Shown: positions 32,318-44,495, counted from the stretch's first letter. The stretch is 64,000 nt of DNA from Crossaster papposus (GCA_037893245.1 JBAIAA010000026.1:310001-374000), one strand, 5' to 3'. Notes: generated by a model not told the origin, from the sequence alone. Translations and numbers: made by a program.

Positions 32318-34041
32318 TTACACTTGTAGCTCACAACCCACACACGAGCAGCAATTCCTTGAAAGGATTTTAGAGTCCTTTCTTGAGCAAGGTTTTGATC
32401 ATCTGATTAAAAAAGTAGAAGCTTTTTTTAAAATATGTAAAGACAGCAGCACTATTTAGTATTTGGGTCATTCATAAATAAGGAGCCAATGTTAAAATTC
32501 TAATATCTATACTTTCATATGGAATTTGCTATTTAATTTTGATCACCGTGTTCAAATCTGTGTATTTATTTTGTTGCCACCATTAATCTGTACTGAATAA
32601 AACCTACAATGAATCTTCCATGGCATCGTATTTTTAAAATTGTATGAAAAATGAGCAAAAAATGCCAATTTTTAGGCAAACATTTGCAACATTGGAAAAT
32701 AGTGTTACATGTACATTATGAGACATTGTCCTCCTTTGTAATGGTTAACTTGGTTAATTTGTAACTTAAATGATTTATAACACACCAATGCTCAATATTA
32801 GACTGGTTCCCAATCCTTCCCGTTATCTTTTGGCTTAAAAAATGGGTTAATAATTTGTTTTGGCGTGTACGTGCCGCAGTGGCTACTCACGCTTACTTTG
32901 TGTAAGTTAACAAATTATGATGAAGGGAGTGGAAACTAGTCTATGGTTGACTACGATGTGCTAAACTGGTTCCCACTGCACGCTATGAAAACAAAATACA
33001 ATGCATCATACCAGTCTGCACACACGAACGCACGCATCCAGATTAGCGTTAACTCGTTCAGCATGCTTACAATCAGCTGTGGTATTTTTTTGTTAGATTT
33101 GTTTGGGGCCACACGCTTGTATTGTAGATTCGGATATTGTGTGGACAAAATTGTTATTTTTAGGTTTTAAAATTTGTCGAGATCTGGGTGGATGACAATA
33201 GTTATTATAAGTAAATAAAACTTACAGAAATTGGGTTTCTGCCCCAAAGTCTATTACTAATCTACCAGTATATTCCCATACCAGTTAAGTAATTCTCGAA
33301 AAATTAAGGTCAAATCCATTTTGGCCAAAATGTTGCTTTTATTGACCTTGAAAAATGGTTTTCAAACTTCAGATAAAGCCAAAAGAGTGTTCTGTGATCC
33401 ATTGGGTCAAAGTTTCTAAACCATTTTACACAAGTTCTCTTCTTAAACTCGGTGGAAGTCTTTTGTATTAAATAATACTTTATCAGAATGTCTGCTTGAT
33501 TCAGGTGGTTCTGGCTGAAAATTTTTTTTTTTTGCGTGGTTATATAGACCACACAAAATAAAGTTCTGCTTCCGGTTACCCGACCGATCCTAATTTAAGG
33601 CTGCGACCCTAAAAATGTTATCAGCAAGTAGAAAAAGAATATTACCCAAAAAAATATTTACAAAATGCTTTTCAACTACCTACTTACATTTGCTATTTTC
33701 TGAGAAGAAACCTCTGTTATTTTTACAAGTTCCCTTCGCGATGACAACGCGGTGCACGATTCCCTATCAGTATCACGGTGATGAAAACACGTGCATAATG
33801 CTCAATGCAGCAATGCTGTACTGGTTCCCCCCGCACCGCCCACTAAAAGTGCCAAAGAAGGCAGGATGGAGTCTATGCATACACGGCCGACCAACATCAA
33901 CTGGAGTTCAGGGTCGATCTGACAGTGTAAAAATGGCAATGGATGGAAAAAGAGGATTTTTGCAAGTTAATTCACAGAACTTGATTCTCTTGTCTGTGTA
34001 ATGTATTTTCCGTGTTCATGAATTTATTTCGAGGTTGTACG
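32318..34041. other. No supported gene
   Basis: AT-rich. Open frames up to 128 codons (33615-34001) show no recognised domain, splice support or repeat identity. Confidence 0.4.
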
Positions 34042-35467
34042 TAGCCTTGGTCAAGGCGTTCATCGTTACCCGTCCGTACGTACAGCGCAGCGGTAATCGG
34101 AGCTCAAACAACGACCTCACGCGGCCACTATTATATGCAAACTAACTGAGGATACTCGAACGCCTTGGATCATTAGGTTTTGGGGGCGGTGCTCATTATG
34201 CTAATAGATTAAGCTGACCTTTATAGTCGTTTTCTTATTGGTCGATCGTTGCGTAGAAACTGCATAATTTGAGCTAGCGGTGAAAGGTCATAGCTAGCTC
34301 GCAAGTGTTTACGAACACCGCCATCGTTGACATATTTTATCGGAGAAAGTTGAGTGATTCGAAGGCTTGTAGGAATTACACATGAAGATTTGAACTGTCT
34401 TGCTTGATTGGTGAGGGTCGCAGTTATTTTCGCTCGTTTTGCTGGGTATTTTCTTGAATGTTGACAATGTTATGGTCAAAACTAGTTGTGTTTAGCTGCT
34501 TAGTTTTGAGTTTTCAACCGCGGTGACTGGAGAAGGCCGCGACTCTATTGAAACGTGTCGAACTCGGCCCTACATTATGTCGCACACATCTAATCCAGCT
34601 GATCTGAAAACCGTGGCTCGGTAAAACGCGGAACTCTGATAATTAAATGCCTTGCCGGCTGAATTTTGCCAAGAAAATAATCTGAGGAGTTATTGGGGAT
34701 ATAAGACACTTGTCCTTGTTTAAATTACGATATTGCGATCACTTTGAAGGTTGGTTCTGCAGCCGTAAACATGCCCCCTCCCCACAGCGTTGGACCATGC
34801 TTGAACCACAATGTGGCGATACCGCACAGACCAGCATGCCTGGGTTAATGCCGATTATGCGGCGATAAGAAACTGACCGAACACGCTGAAAACTGACGCT
34901 GAGTACCTGGCCGTACGTGCGAGCTCCGAGCAAAATGGGGCTCAGGCTGCCTGAAAAATGACGGATTTCCCATAACCTGTCGGCAAATTCACAAAGACCA
35001 TGAAGAAAGGATTCTAATGGCCTTTCGCTGCTCGGGTCTAAAATCTTCGAGGGATAATATTTTCGCTGCAAAATTCAAACAACACGACAGATCTTCGGAC
35101 GAAAGACGACGCTGAATATCTGCCATTTTGTCTTAAATATCATGCTGCATCAAATTTGATGACGTCGGGTTTCAACCGCGTTGTGATTGGACACTTCACA
35201 TCTTAGCCCCGCCTATACTTATCTGTATTCGCATACGAGGTCATGCGCCACAAATGTGGCGCAAAATATAGGAAAAACATAAGATTTCAAAAACCCAATG
35301 ATCCAAGGCGAAAAAGTAGCCTCAGTAGATTTGCATAAATAGTGGCCGTATGAGGTCGCTGTTCGCGCTGTATCTTTGCATGGGGCGCAAGCTAGCAGCA
35401 TATATGCGGGGCGCGCGCACAGTGTATTTCTGGACGGATAACGACGAACTCGCCTTGACCAAGGCTA
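34042..35467 (-). mobile_element. TAG...CTA element with 9-bp TSD carrying a helicase fragment
   Basis: Ends TAGCCTTGGTCAAGGCG at left and its perfect inverse at right. A 9-bp TSD, GGTTGTACG, lies at 34033-34041 and 35468-35476. The end sequence resembles that of the elements at 15431 and 27557 (TAGTCTTGGTTCCAAGACC), so all three probably form one MULE-like group. Inside is the start of a RecQ-like helicase gene on the minus strand. Confidence 0.82.
34930..35126 (-). pseudogene. RecQ-like SF2 helicase, N-terminal fragment
   Basis: Starts at ATG (35126) with MADIQRRLSSEDLSCCLNFA, then LSLEDFRPEQRKAI. After a frame change it reads VFVNLPTGYGKSVIFQAA, a Walker A motif (PTGYGKS) in the setting typical of RecQ-family helicases (F-R-P-Q before, LPTGYGKS after). 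The frame ends soon after, so motifs II-VI are absent. It is either the remains of an autonomous partner's helicase or a captured gene piece. Confidence 0.65.
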
Positions 35468-35476
35468 GGTTGTACG

Positions 35477-36339
35477 TGAAGTGATAGCCCAGCGTGTTTT
35501 GCCCGACATTTCCTACCGCAACACAAGGTGCGTCGCCCGCCATACACAGTGCATCACGCACGCTTACCACCGCACCACAAAGTCGTGCCCAGGCGTTGTG
35601 CATAGCACTGTTCATGACCTAAACTTTCCATTCTTTTAAAGAATTATTGACCGTAAATATTAGGGCATAGATACATGTAACAGGCGTTAGTAAAAAGTGA
35701 CATCGGCAATTTTGATGTGGTATATTAAAAATTAGAAGAGCACAATTGTGGGAACCAATTTCTAGAACGAAAACCAGACACAGCGTCTGTGAAAAATAAG
35801 ACAATTTTCCCAGGCCAGATAAAAAAATTTGGGGAGTTTGGTTGGGTCTGGTTTATGTCGGTTTGGCCAAGTCAACCCAACTTGATGAACAAATACATGA
35901 CTTGGAAGTTCATTTACATTAGATATTATACAAAACTAACAGTAAATGAATAATGCTTCTACAACTACAAGTACCTGTGTTAGTGATGACATGTGTAGTG
36001 AAACAGTCAAAGGTTTTCACGTATAGGTTCTCGGTTGCTTCTGCCAGCTGTTTCACTTTTTCCTACATGTATAAATAAATATGAGTGCAATATGGACCTA
36101 CTGTCTTAATATTATCAAACTTGTTACTGTATTTATTTTAAAAGTCTGCCCTCATTTGTTTTGGAATTCATTTTTAAAGAGGCTTTATCCAAAGATCTAT
36201 AAATGAAACAGAACAAAACTTGAAATTTAAATGAATTATTTCAAAGTGATCGCTATATTTCGAGCATTGCCAACTGTTAGAAACTGTACTTTGGTACATG
36301 TACATGTATTTAGGAGTTATCCCTGGCTTACACCATTGC
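35477..36339. other. No supported gene
   Basis: AT-rich DNA without a recognised protein or repeat. Contains TACATGTACATGTA near 36295. Confidence 0.4.
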
Positions 36340-37737
36340 ATTAGGGTCATTCCACGTCATTCCGCACACTTTTTTGCTTGACCCCCTCCGATTTTGATGA
36401 AATTTGGTGTGTGGCTAGGTACTCATGAGAAACTCCGATACGCAAAATATTAGCGAAATTCGGTCATTTGTGTAGGAACTGGAGCAGTTTGAAGTTTTAG
36501 GGGGTTTTGCGACCAGAACCCACCAATCTACCTAAAAATGGCCAAATACCCCTACAGAATGGTTCGATCTCAGCAAGTGAGGTGTCGTTAGAAAGAGCAC
36601 AAAATTCTCTATCCACCAATATGTCACTTGACATTATTTTATGCGTTGACCCAAATCTGGGTCATTTAAGGTGACCTTGACCTTTGACCTCGATTATCTC
36701 AAAAGTATATGCTTTTGATGAACTTTTTGTATTCGTGAGATAGTTAACTGTACATGGCGCACACGAAAAATCAGCTTGGGCAATTACCAACTTCAGGAGA
36801 AACATGACTTTAACGACCAACAAATGTGTAGTATCACTCCTATGAATGCGGATACAGTCACAATTATCAACTATTATGCATGTACATGTATCTCGATCTC
36901 GGAATTTTCATTGCTTAAAGGAAACATGCAGCCTAACATTTTCATTACGCATTTTTTGTTTTAAATTCATAGATTTATGTGTATTAAATGTGAATAAAAA
37001 GCAAAACTGGTTTTAGTGTACGTTTAGTGTGGTAATTTGCCGTCCAAAAATTGCCCCCCCCCCCCCCCCCTCCCTTTAAATTTCGCGGCCACTTAAAATG
37101 AGTGACGTAAACCGAGGCAGGACTCGGACAAATTCTCGATAGTCGGTACGCGACGTCTAGGTACAAGACGGGTTCGCGTGGCCACGTACGCACATTGTTG
37201 TGTGTTGATGCACCCACAGTGTACGAATCGCGTACGCTTTGTGCACGGTAATCGAATTTCACATGGACGATCGTGAAAGTTCTTCCTCGGTTTTTGGTGA
37301 ATCCGATGAAAACAGTACTGATTCGTCCGATTCGAATAACAGTATTTCTTATTCCGACATGGACTCGATCGAGGATAAAGATGGGGTCCCTCTAGGCGCT
37401 CTAGGTCGAAGCACGACCGCTCAAAATGTTCGCTGCAGAGGGCCGAAAATCACTATGCCCGCCTGGACCACTTCGCTCTGGTAAGCTTTACTTTGGCTGT
37501 CCAAATCCTCCGATATTTAGGATCAACCCGAAACAAATGAAGGCTTACTCCATCCTTAGTAGTTTTGCTACACCTAGCAGCTACACAACTAGTCGGCAAT
37601 GACCAAACACTGTTTTTACCCCGATTCAGAATGAAAAACCATGTAAGGACGGACACTTGTTGCAATGCGCGCAGTCAGTCAACGACAGGCCGGGTAGCAG
37701 CGCTGCGAGTCTCTGCCTCTATTTTCGTCATACCCCT

Positions 37738-37868
37738 TGTAATGTTCTGGACAACTAAATGAACGAACATGCGTGACAGTACTTGCCAGTATCATGAGTG
37801 CTTTATTATAAGCTATGCAGTACGCATGCTCAACCTCTGCTCATTAACATATGTATGAATACATTACA
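37738..37868 (-). repeat. 3' LTR of the gypsy element
   Basis: 131 bp, identical over its length to the LTR at 42509-42639. Very short for a gypsy LTR. Confidence 0.95.
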
Positions 37869-38129
37869 CTGCTCTCCCCTTTTAAGTATTTAACCCAATG
37901 ATTTAGTTGCATATTAGATTTAGTGTACTTGAATAAAACAAATATTAAGTATCCAGTAGATAAACATACTCTTGTGTGGCATAACATGTGGCAGAATGAA
38001 ATAGTAAATGATCAATCAAACTTTTTGGATTTTGCTATAATCCACACTCCTTATTTACCTTGATGACGATTTGTGAAATAAAACTGTTTCTTTTGAAAAT
38101 GTTCAAACTGGCTTTTTGTTTTGTTTTAA

Positions 38130-41100
38130 CTACAAGTCTAACTTAACTGGTGGTTTTCGGATCCTCTCTGATCTTCTGATCATAACCGGTTTAGATGCCA
38201 ACTCCACTGAAGGTTTGTTTAACTCTGTTTTAGTACCCTCACTTAGACTAGAGTCTGCTTCTTTATCTGTACTAACTGAATGTTGTGATTCAACCACTGT
38301 GGTCGTTTCCAACTCACTTTCACCCAAAAACTCAGGAGATAGATATTCCTGTTCAGGCTTCGGTTTATCTTTGGCTCGAATCATCTGGTCAACATGCACA
38401 CTTCTGATTTTGTCTCCTAGTTTAACTAAGTATCTTTTAGTTCCACACACTTCAACTATTTTCCCAACATCCCATTTGTTTTGACTAGACTTGTTGGGAG
38501 GACTGAGAACACGAACTTGCTCATCTGGTTCGAAACTCCTCTCTTTTTTATTGGTGTCAAATTGTCGCTTTTGACGTAACTGTTGTTTTTCAACCTTTGA
38601 TGCCAAATTGGGTTGAACCAGACTCAGTCGTGTTCTGAGCCTTCTCTTCGTTAACAACTCTGCAGGTGTGTAACCAGTTGTTGTGTGTGGTGTAGTCCTA
38701 TATTTCAGCAAGAAACTAGCCAAACGATGTTTCATGCTGAGCTTTGAACTACCCTGCAAAACCTGTTTCTTAAGGGCTTCTTTGACAATTCTAACTGATC
38801 TTTCAGCGGCTCCATTTGAGGCTGGATGGTACGGTGGAACAAGCGTGTGTTTTACACCGTTCAGGTTCATGAACTCTTTAAACAATTCTGAACGAAACTG
38901 AGGCCCATTATCAGAAACAAGTTCTTCAGGTAAACCATGGCATGCAAATATTGATCTTAACTCATCTACAGTACGCTCAGTAGTAGTACTTGACCCCATG
39001 TACTTGACCTCAATCCATTTGGAATGACTATCTATCAGTACTAGAAAGTGATCATTACCCTTTTCACAAAAATCTACATGAACTCTCTGAAAGGGTCTGC
39101 TTGGCCATGACCAGGGTTGCAGAGGTGGTTTATTTCGGCAATTTTGGCATACGCTACATTTGCTTACCAGTGATTCAATTTCACTGTCAATACCAGGCCA
39201 GTACACAAAACTTCTAGCGATTGACTTCATACTCACTATGCCTGGATGTTCGGCATGAAGTTCAGACATAATTTTGTTTCGCAATGACTCAGGTATTACC
39301 ACTCTATAACCCCACTTAATGCATCCCTGCTCACATGACAGCTCATGGCGTCTATTATGGAAAGGCTTAAACTCTGTGCTCAATCCACTATCTACTTCAG
39401 TCCAACCGTTCAATGTTTGTTCATAGACGACCTTGAGAACACTGTCCTTCTGTGTTTCTGTTGCAATCTCTGCTGCAGTTACAGGAAAGTCTTCATCTAC
39501 AACCTTCAAAGTGTAGATTGAGTTCTCACTTCCCACATCCGAGTTCTCGTATGGCAATCGGGACAACGCATCTGCTACTGCGTTGCACTTGGAGCTTCGA
39601 TACTCAACTTTATAGTCATACATGGACAACAGAATTGCCCATCGTTGCATTCTCGATGCAGCCGTGGTAGGTATTGCTGACTTGGGACCAAGTATTGTTA
39701 GTAGTGGCTTATGATCAGTCACAAGCGTGAATGGTCTTCCCAAAAGGAATTGATGGAACTTCTTGACTCCAAAGATGATGCCGAGTGCAGTGCTTCCTTT
39801 TCTATCTGTGCATAATTGCGTTCACTCGATGATAGCGTGCGAGATGCGAAAGCAATAGGCTTTTCCTGTCCGTCATCCATGACGTGGCAGATCACTGCAC
39901 ATACACCATAGCTTGAAGCATCACAAGCAAGTTTCAATTCGCGTGTCGTGTCATAGTGAACAAGGAGTTTATCACTTGTCAAGTTTTTCTTGCAGGTTTC
40001 ATATGCACGTTGTTGTTCCTTCCCCCACATCCAAGTCTGGTCTTTCTGTAGCAAGATATGAAGTGGCTGTAGCACAGTTGCAAGATCTGGAAGGAATCGT
40101 GCGTAGAACTGCACCATTCCAAGAAATGATCTTAGCTCCGACACGTTTTTAGGCTCTGGAGCATTCACGACGGCCTCAATTTTTGCCTTGACGGGGCGAA
40201 GTCCATTGGCGTCTACTCTGAGTCCAAGGTATACCACTTCAGACTGCGCAAATGCACACTTACTTTGTCGCAGTTTGACATTGTGACTCTCGAGTCGTGC
40301 GAAAACCTGTCCGAGGATTTCCAGGTGTTCCTTCATGCCTACCGTGGATATGAGTAGGTCATCCTGGTTGCACACAATATGCGGTATGCCTTGCAACATT
40401 TTATCCATGACCGACTGGAAGATCTTCGGGGAAGACTTCACACCATAGGGCAACTTTGTATATGAATATAAGCCCTTATGTGTGTTGATTGTCAAGTAAG
40501 GTTGACTTTCCTTGTCAACATTGAGTTAGGCATATGCGTGTGACAAATCCAATTTTGTGAAGACTCTTGATCCGCTAAGTTCTGCGTACAGATCCTGCGA
40601 GGTTGGCAATGGGTATTGTTCATCGTCAACCGCTTGATTGATAGTGACCTTGTAGTCACCACAGAGTCTAACAGTTTTGTCAGCCTTGGGCACAACTACT
40701 ACTGGTGTTGCCCAATCGCTCTGTGTTGTCTTCACTAGCACCCCATTTTTCTCCAACTTCTCCAGTTCTTCCTCTACTTGTTGCTTTAGTGCGTATGGTA
40801 CAGGTCTCGGTCTACAGTACACTGGTTTTACTTCCTGTCTTAGTCGAATGTGTGCAGTGTATCCTGTGATGCCTGTGTAACTGCCGGCAAACATATCTGC
40901 ATATCTATCTAGCAGATTGTTGAGGCATGATTCTGATGAATCAACACTGAAAATGTTTTTCCAGTCCAGCTTTAGTTTACACAGCCAATCCTTACCAAGG
41001 AGAGTTGGTTTGTTGCGATAGCAAGCTACAATGATGGGCAGTGTTAAAGACTGGCCCTTGTATTGAACTTTACAGTCCATTTGTCCACATGTCTCCAAAA

Positions 41101-41659
41101 CTTCACCCGAGTAGGTTTTAAGCTGCACCTTACTCGCAGACAATGGTATCTGTCCAAACTTGGTTTCATACATGTCTTTGCTCATGACGGAACAGTCTGC
41201 TGCAGTGTCGATGCGCATCTCAAGTGACTGACCGTTAACCAGTAGTTGGGTTTTAAAGTCCTTGCCTTGGCTAGTTGTAGGTTTGTCAACGTTGGTTGCA
41301 TAAATGGTGTACAAGCCAAGTTCATCTCCATCTGGGTCCACCTCCAAGTTGTGAACTCCTTTCTGTTGGAATTGACGCTTGTTTCCCACAGGTTGTCTAT
41401 TCCCTACTTTAGATTTAGCCCGACATGCGGATGCGATGTGACCTTTCTTTTGACAGTTATAGCACTTTGCTGTTTTGAACGAACACGAGTTTGATGAGTG
41501 ACTACCGTTGCAGCGATAACAACTGGCTGAACTAGTCTCCCCACTTGGCTTTGGTTTCTGTTTAGTGCTTTTTGTTCTGGTGACAGGCCCTGCTTTGTGA
41601 CTATGAACAGCTGCAACAGTTTGTGGTGGACGAAACTCACGAGCATTCTTTGATGCCAT
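38130..41659 (-). pseudogene. pol: pol region of the gypsy element
   Basis: From high to low coordinates: two CCHC knuckles (CYRCNGSH, CYNCQKKGHIASAC) near 41520-41430; an aspartic protease with RIDTAADCSVM near 41200; reverse transcriptase with VRLCGDYKVTI, FTKLDLSHAYA and CNQDDLL; RNase H with LACDASSYGVCAV; integrase with a HHCC zinc finger (HPGIVS, CSVCQNC), VHVDFCE, ELVSDNGPQFRSE and HPASNGAAERSV; C-terminal tail RRSERIRKPP. Together these copy the element RNA and insert the DNA. The reading frame is interrupted about two or three times, so it is a fossil in its present form. Confidence 0.92.
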
Positions 41660-42212
41660 CTCGATCCATTGTAGTAGCTACCTTACATGCTCTCTCAAAT
41701 GTGAGATCTGTAGTATTCAAGAGTTTTGACTGAATTCGCTCATCCACTAACCCACAAACAAATCTGTCTCGTAAAGCTCGATCAAGAAAAGTCCCAAAGT
41801 TACAGTGCAACGTTAAGTTTTTCAATGCAAGAATGTACTCACTGACTTTCTCATTCTGTTTTTGGTTTCTGGTGCCGAATTTGTAGCTTTCAGCTATTTC
41901 CAGAGGTGTTGGATTGAAATGGTCTTCCAACTTTTTCAAAATGTCATTGAAGGGCACATCCTTTGCTTTCTTAGGGGCGAGAAGATTTACAAGTGTGCCG
42001 TACACTTCTGGACCGACCTCCGTGAGCAGAATCGCTTTCATGCGTTCTCGAACGGCTTCATTTGCGGCAATCACTACCTCTCCTTCACCGCTGGTCTCCG
42101 TTATGTTGTTAGCCATGAAGAACATGTCAGCTCTCTCCATGTAAGAGCTAAACGGCTCCTTTGATTTGTCATAAGTGCCAAGCTTTCCAATGTAGCCCGT
42201 GGACGCCGCCAT
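41637..42212 (-). CDS. gag: gag region of the gypsy element
   Basis: About 191 codons: capsid-type gag with FSSYMERADMFF near the start and FNPTPLEIAESYKFGTRNQ, typical of retrotransposon gag (RETROTRANS_GAG/DUF4939-like). It would form the particle shell that packages element RNA in the cytoplasm. It overlaps the start of the zinc-knuckle/pol region by a few codons, as gag and pol often do in this family. Confidence 0.9.
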   Translation of the reverse strand: MAASTGYIGKLGTYDKSKEPFSSYMERADMFFMANNITETSGEGEVVIAANEAVRERMKAILLTEVGPEVYGTLVNLLAPKKAKDVPFNDILKKLEDHFNPTPLEIAESYKFGTRNQKQNEKVSEYILALKNLTLHCNFGTFLDRALRDRFVCGLVDERIQSKLLNTTDLTFERACKVATTMDRDGIKECS

Positions 42213-42508
42213 TTTGTCCCGGTGCTTGCGTGACCTTTGACTCGTGCACTACACGATTATCATAAAAGTTCTCCAGCCGTCGTCGTGTTCATAACAACGG
42301 TGCGTACGCGCTGGTCGTCACTGCGTTCCATGTACACATGTGCTAAACTTTCGTCGGTGAGCTGAATAAGTACGCTCAATAAAACTCTCACAATGTATGT
42401 TTTGGTGTAACAACTCCACCTAAAACTTAGCTGTACGAAGTCTATAATTGCTAACGGTGATCTCGACAAGAACAAATACAGTCTGAGATCCCATCCTCGT
42501 CGCCAATT

Positions 42509-42639
42509 TGTAATGTTCTGGACAACTAAATGAACGAACATGCGTGACAGTACTTGCCAGTATCATGAGTGCTTTATTATAAGCTATGCAGTACGCATGC
42601 TCAACCTCTGCTCATTAACATATGTATGAATACATTACA
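42509..42639 (-). repeat. 5' LTR of the gypsy element
   Basis: Identical to the other LTR. The empty site is seen in the related element near 24128 (GTCATACCCC then ACGCGAAG), which confirms the insertion point. Confidence 0.95.
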
Positions 42640-43496
42640 CCCCTCGCGAGGTTTTATGTTAATGAGGCTTCCCTTTAAGGGGGGGGGCATGGGTTTGACC
42701 ATAATTTTCAACAATTATATTCCTCCATTTATCACAGAAAATAAACACAACCACACCCATAATGTTGTTGTCAACATTATACTTCATTGATTTAAGCAAC
42801 AACAAATCTTATTACATGTTTCCTTCAACCGCCGTGGCTACTGTAAGCCGAGTTACTATAAGATTCTGAATACTGTCTTTTTACGCCATAAGGGAGTCTA
42901 CCTACTTCAGAAGCAGGCTTTGAAAATACCAAGATCGAATTCAAAAATACATGCATAATAGTTGATAATTGTTACTGTATTCGCATTCATAGGAGTGATA
43001 TTACACATTTGTTGGTAGTTAAAGTAATTTTTCTCCTGAAGTTGGTAATTGCCCAAGCTGATTTTTTGTGTGCGCAATGTACAGTTAACTATCTCACGAC
43101 TACAAAACGTTCATCAAAACCAGAGCATACACTTTTGAGATAATCAAGGTCAAAGGTCAATGTCACCTTAAATGACCCAGATTTGGGTCAACACATAAAT
43201 GAAGGTCAAGTGACATATTGATGGATAGAGAATTTTATGCTCTTTCTAATGATACCTCACTTGTTGAGATCGAATCATTTTGTAGGGGTATTTAGCCATT
43301 TTTAGGTAGATTGGTGGGTTCTGGCCGCAAAACCCCCTAAAACTTCAAACTGCTCCAGTTCCTACACAAATGACCGAATTTCGCTAATATTTTGCGTATC
43401 AGAGTTTCTAATGAGTACCTAGCCACACACCAAATTTCATCAAAATCGGAGGGGGTCGAGCAAAAAGTGTGCGGAATGACGTAGAATGACCCATTA

Positions 43497-44073
43497 GCCA
43501 AGAATAAACTAATTCGGTATCTCAAAGTGTCAAGGTGAAAGATTATTCGAGATAAAGTGCTGATGTCATGTCAGCACTTTTATGTTACGCGAATGATATT
43601 ACGCAAATGCGCATTCTGATTTTAATTCACAAGTGGGCGTCGTGCGACCACCTGGCGTATTTATACGCGCAAAATCCCTCAACAAAATAACGGCACAATT
43701 AAAAAAAAAAACTGTCTTGTCTATGTGCATCGTCAGCTAGAACAATTGAACAATTAAAAACCCTGCCCTTCTATCGATGACATAACTTCAGTTTTTAATG
43801 TTGCAATCTAGTTTGGCAAGTCGAAAGTGGATTTTGCTCTCTTATAAGAGTGGGGCCCGTACACAATCGCCACACAATGGACATTTACAAAACTTTTATC
43901 CTTGCTTCAGACCCAATAGAAGTATACCAAGCATTGCCATTGTGTGACAACATTTGGAGTCTCTACAGCAAAACATTGACCATCATTGAAGTCCGTTTAG
44001 TCAGAGGATAAAAATCATGATTGTAAAGCCTGAAGTTGAAGCTCAAGAACGAATCAAAGATTTTGTAAATTAC
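43497..44073. other. No supported gene
   Basis: Intronic or downstream DNA of the Cys-rich gene. No exon-like frame seen. Confidence 0.4.
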
Positions 44074-44225
44074 CTTCTGGGCAGACGGAACACTCTGCAG
44101 CGCCCTCATAGTCCACATAGGTGCTCTGTTGAGGGCAGTGTTTGCCCTCGGGGCAAATCACCTGGGTGCGTGTGCTGGACCCAGCGGGGTCACAGGGTCA
44201 CAGGGACCTGTCACCTGCGTATTGG
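44074..44225 (-). CDS. Cys-rich (GCC-type) host gene, exon D
   Basis: Bounded by acceptor CCCTTTGCAG and donor GTAATT. It reads NTQVTGPCDP, then DPAGSSTRTQVICPEGKHC, PQQSTYVDYEGAAECSVCPE. CPxGxxC spacing matches the other exons of this gene. An 8-bp tandem duplication (GTCACAGG twice, 44189-44204) shifts the frame between CDP and AGSS; without it the two halves read continuously. It may be real, allelic or a sequencing artefact. Ends with one base of a split codon, as do exons A and C and one reading of exon B. Confidence 0.75.
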
Positions 44226-44305
44226 CTGCAAAGGGGGTAGAAATATTGATTTGTTAATTATTTTCACAATCACAACATTTAACCATTTATTTCTGAATTT
44301 AAAAC

Positions 44306-44495
44306 TGTTGACGGATAAACACATTAGGAGCAAGGCCGGAATTATTTGTCGGCGACTAGCTCACAGCGAGCGAGGCCACAAATATAAAGGTGTGCTACCC
44401 ACAGGTGCCGGCCTAAACCTGTCGCAGATCGAGGTTCGTAAACAATAATCTTGCACCTGGGGATGGTCAATGTCAAAATTATCCTGCCGCAAACT
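44306..44495. mobile_element. Degenerate CCAGTTCGCG-family MITE
   Basis: Interior blocks GGATAAACACATTAGGAGCA and AGCAAGGCCGGAAT, with a GGCCACAAATAT block, match the family. The ends are worn (CGCAAACTG at right). Confidence 0.55.

Larger units (their letters stand above)
37738..42639 (-). mobile_element. Ty3/gypsy LTR retrotransposon, young
   Basis: 4.9 kb, transcribed on the minus strand. It has identical 131-bp LTRs (37738-37868 and 42509-42639, TG...CA) and a 5-bp TSD CCCCT (37733-37737 and 42640-42644). On the minus strand TTGGCGACGAGGATGG follows the 5' LTR (primer-site position) and AAAAGGGGAGAGCAG precedes the 3' LTR (polypurine tract). Order: gag, zinc knuckles, protease, RT, RNase H, integrase, like Mag/K02A2.6-type Metaviridae. 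The coding region has about two or three interruptions, so it is likely not autonomous. LTR identity implies a recent insertion. Confidence 0.95.
36915..42828 (+). mobile_element. TTAA element, copy 2 (middle layer of the nest)
   Basis: Begins TTAAAGGAAACATG and ends ACATGTTTCCTTCAA, matching the element at 23197-24311. From 37263 it encodes MDDRESSSSVFGESDENSTD, then an acidic stretch (NNSISYSDMDSIEDKDG) longer than in copy 1. It was split by the gypsy element at 37738-42639. Removing that leaves about 1.0 kb. Confidence 0.8.
36344..43492. mobile_element. Outer fold-back element with ATTA TSD (host of nested insertions)
   Basis: Ends GGGTCATTCCACGTCATTCC and (inverted) GGGTCATTCTACGTCATTCC, flanked by ATTA at 36340-36343 and 43493-43496. 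Arms of about 570 bp (36344-36914 and about 42905-43492) are reverse complements. Without its insertions the element is about 1.2 kb. The superfamily is unassigned; a 4-bp TSD fits several. Confidence 0.85.

Noticed and set aside
33615-34001. 128-codon open frame as a gene
   Set aside because: No domain, no splice or promoter support, AT-rich surroundings.
38116-38484. Plus-strand open frames across the gypsy element (also 39452, 41246, 41862)
   Set aside because: Mirror frames of the minus-strand gag-pol region.
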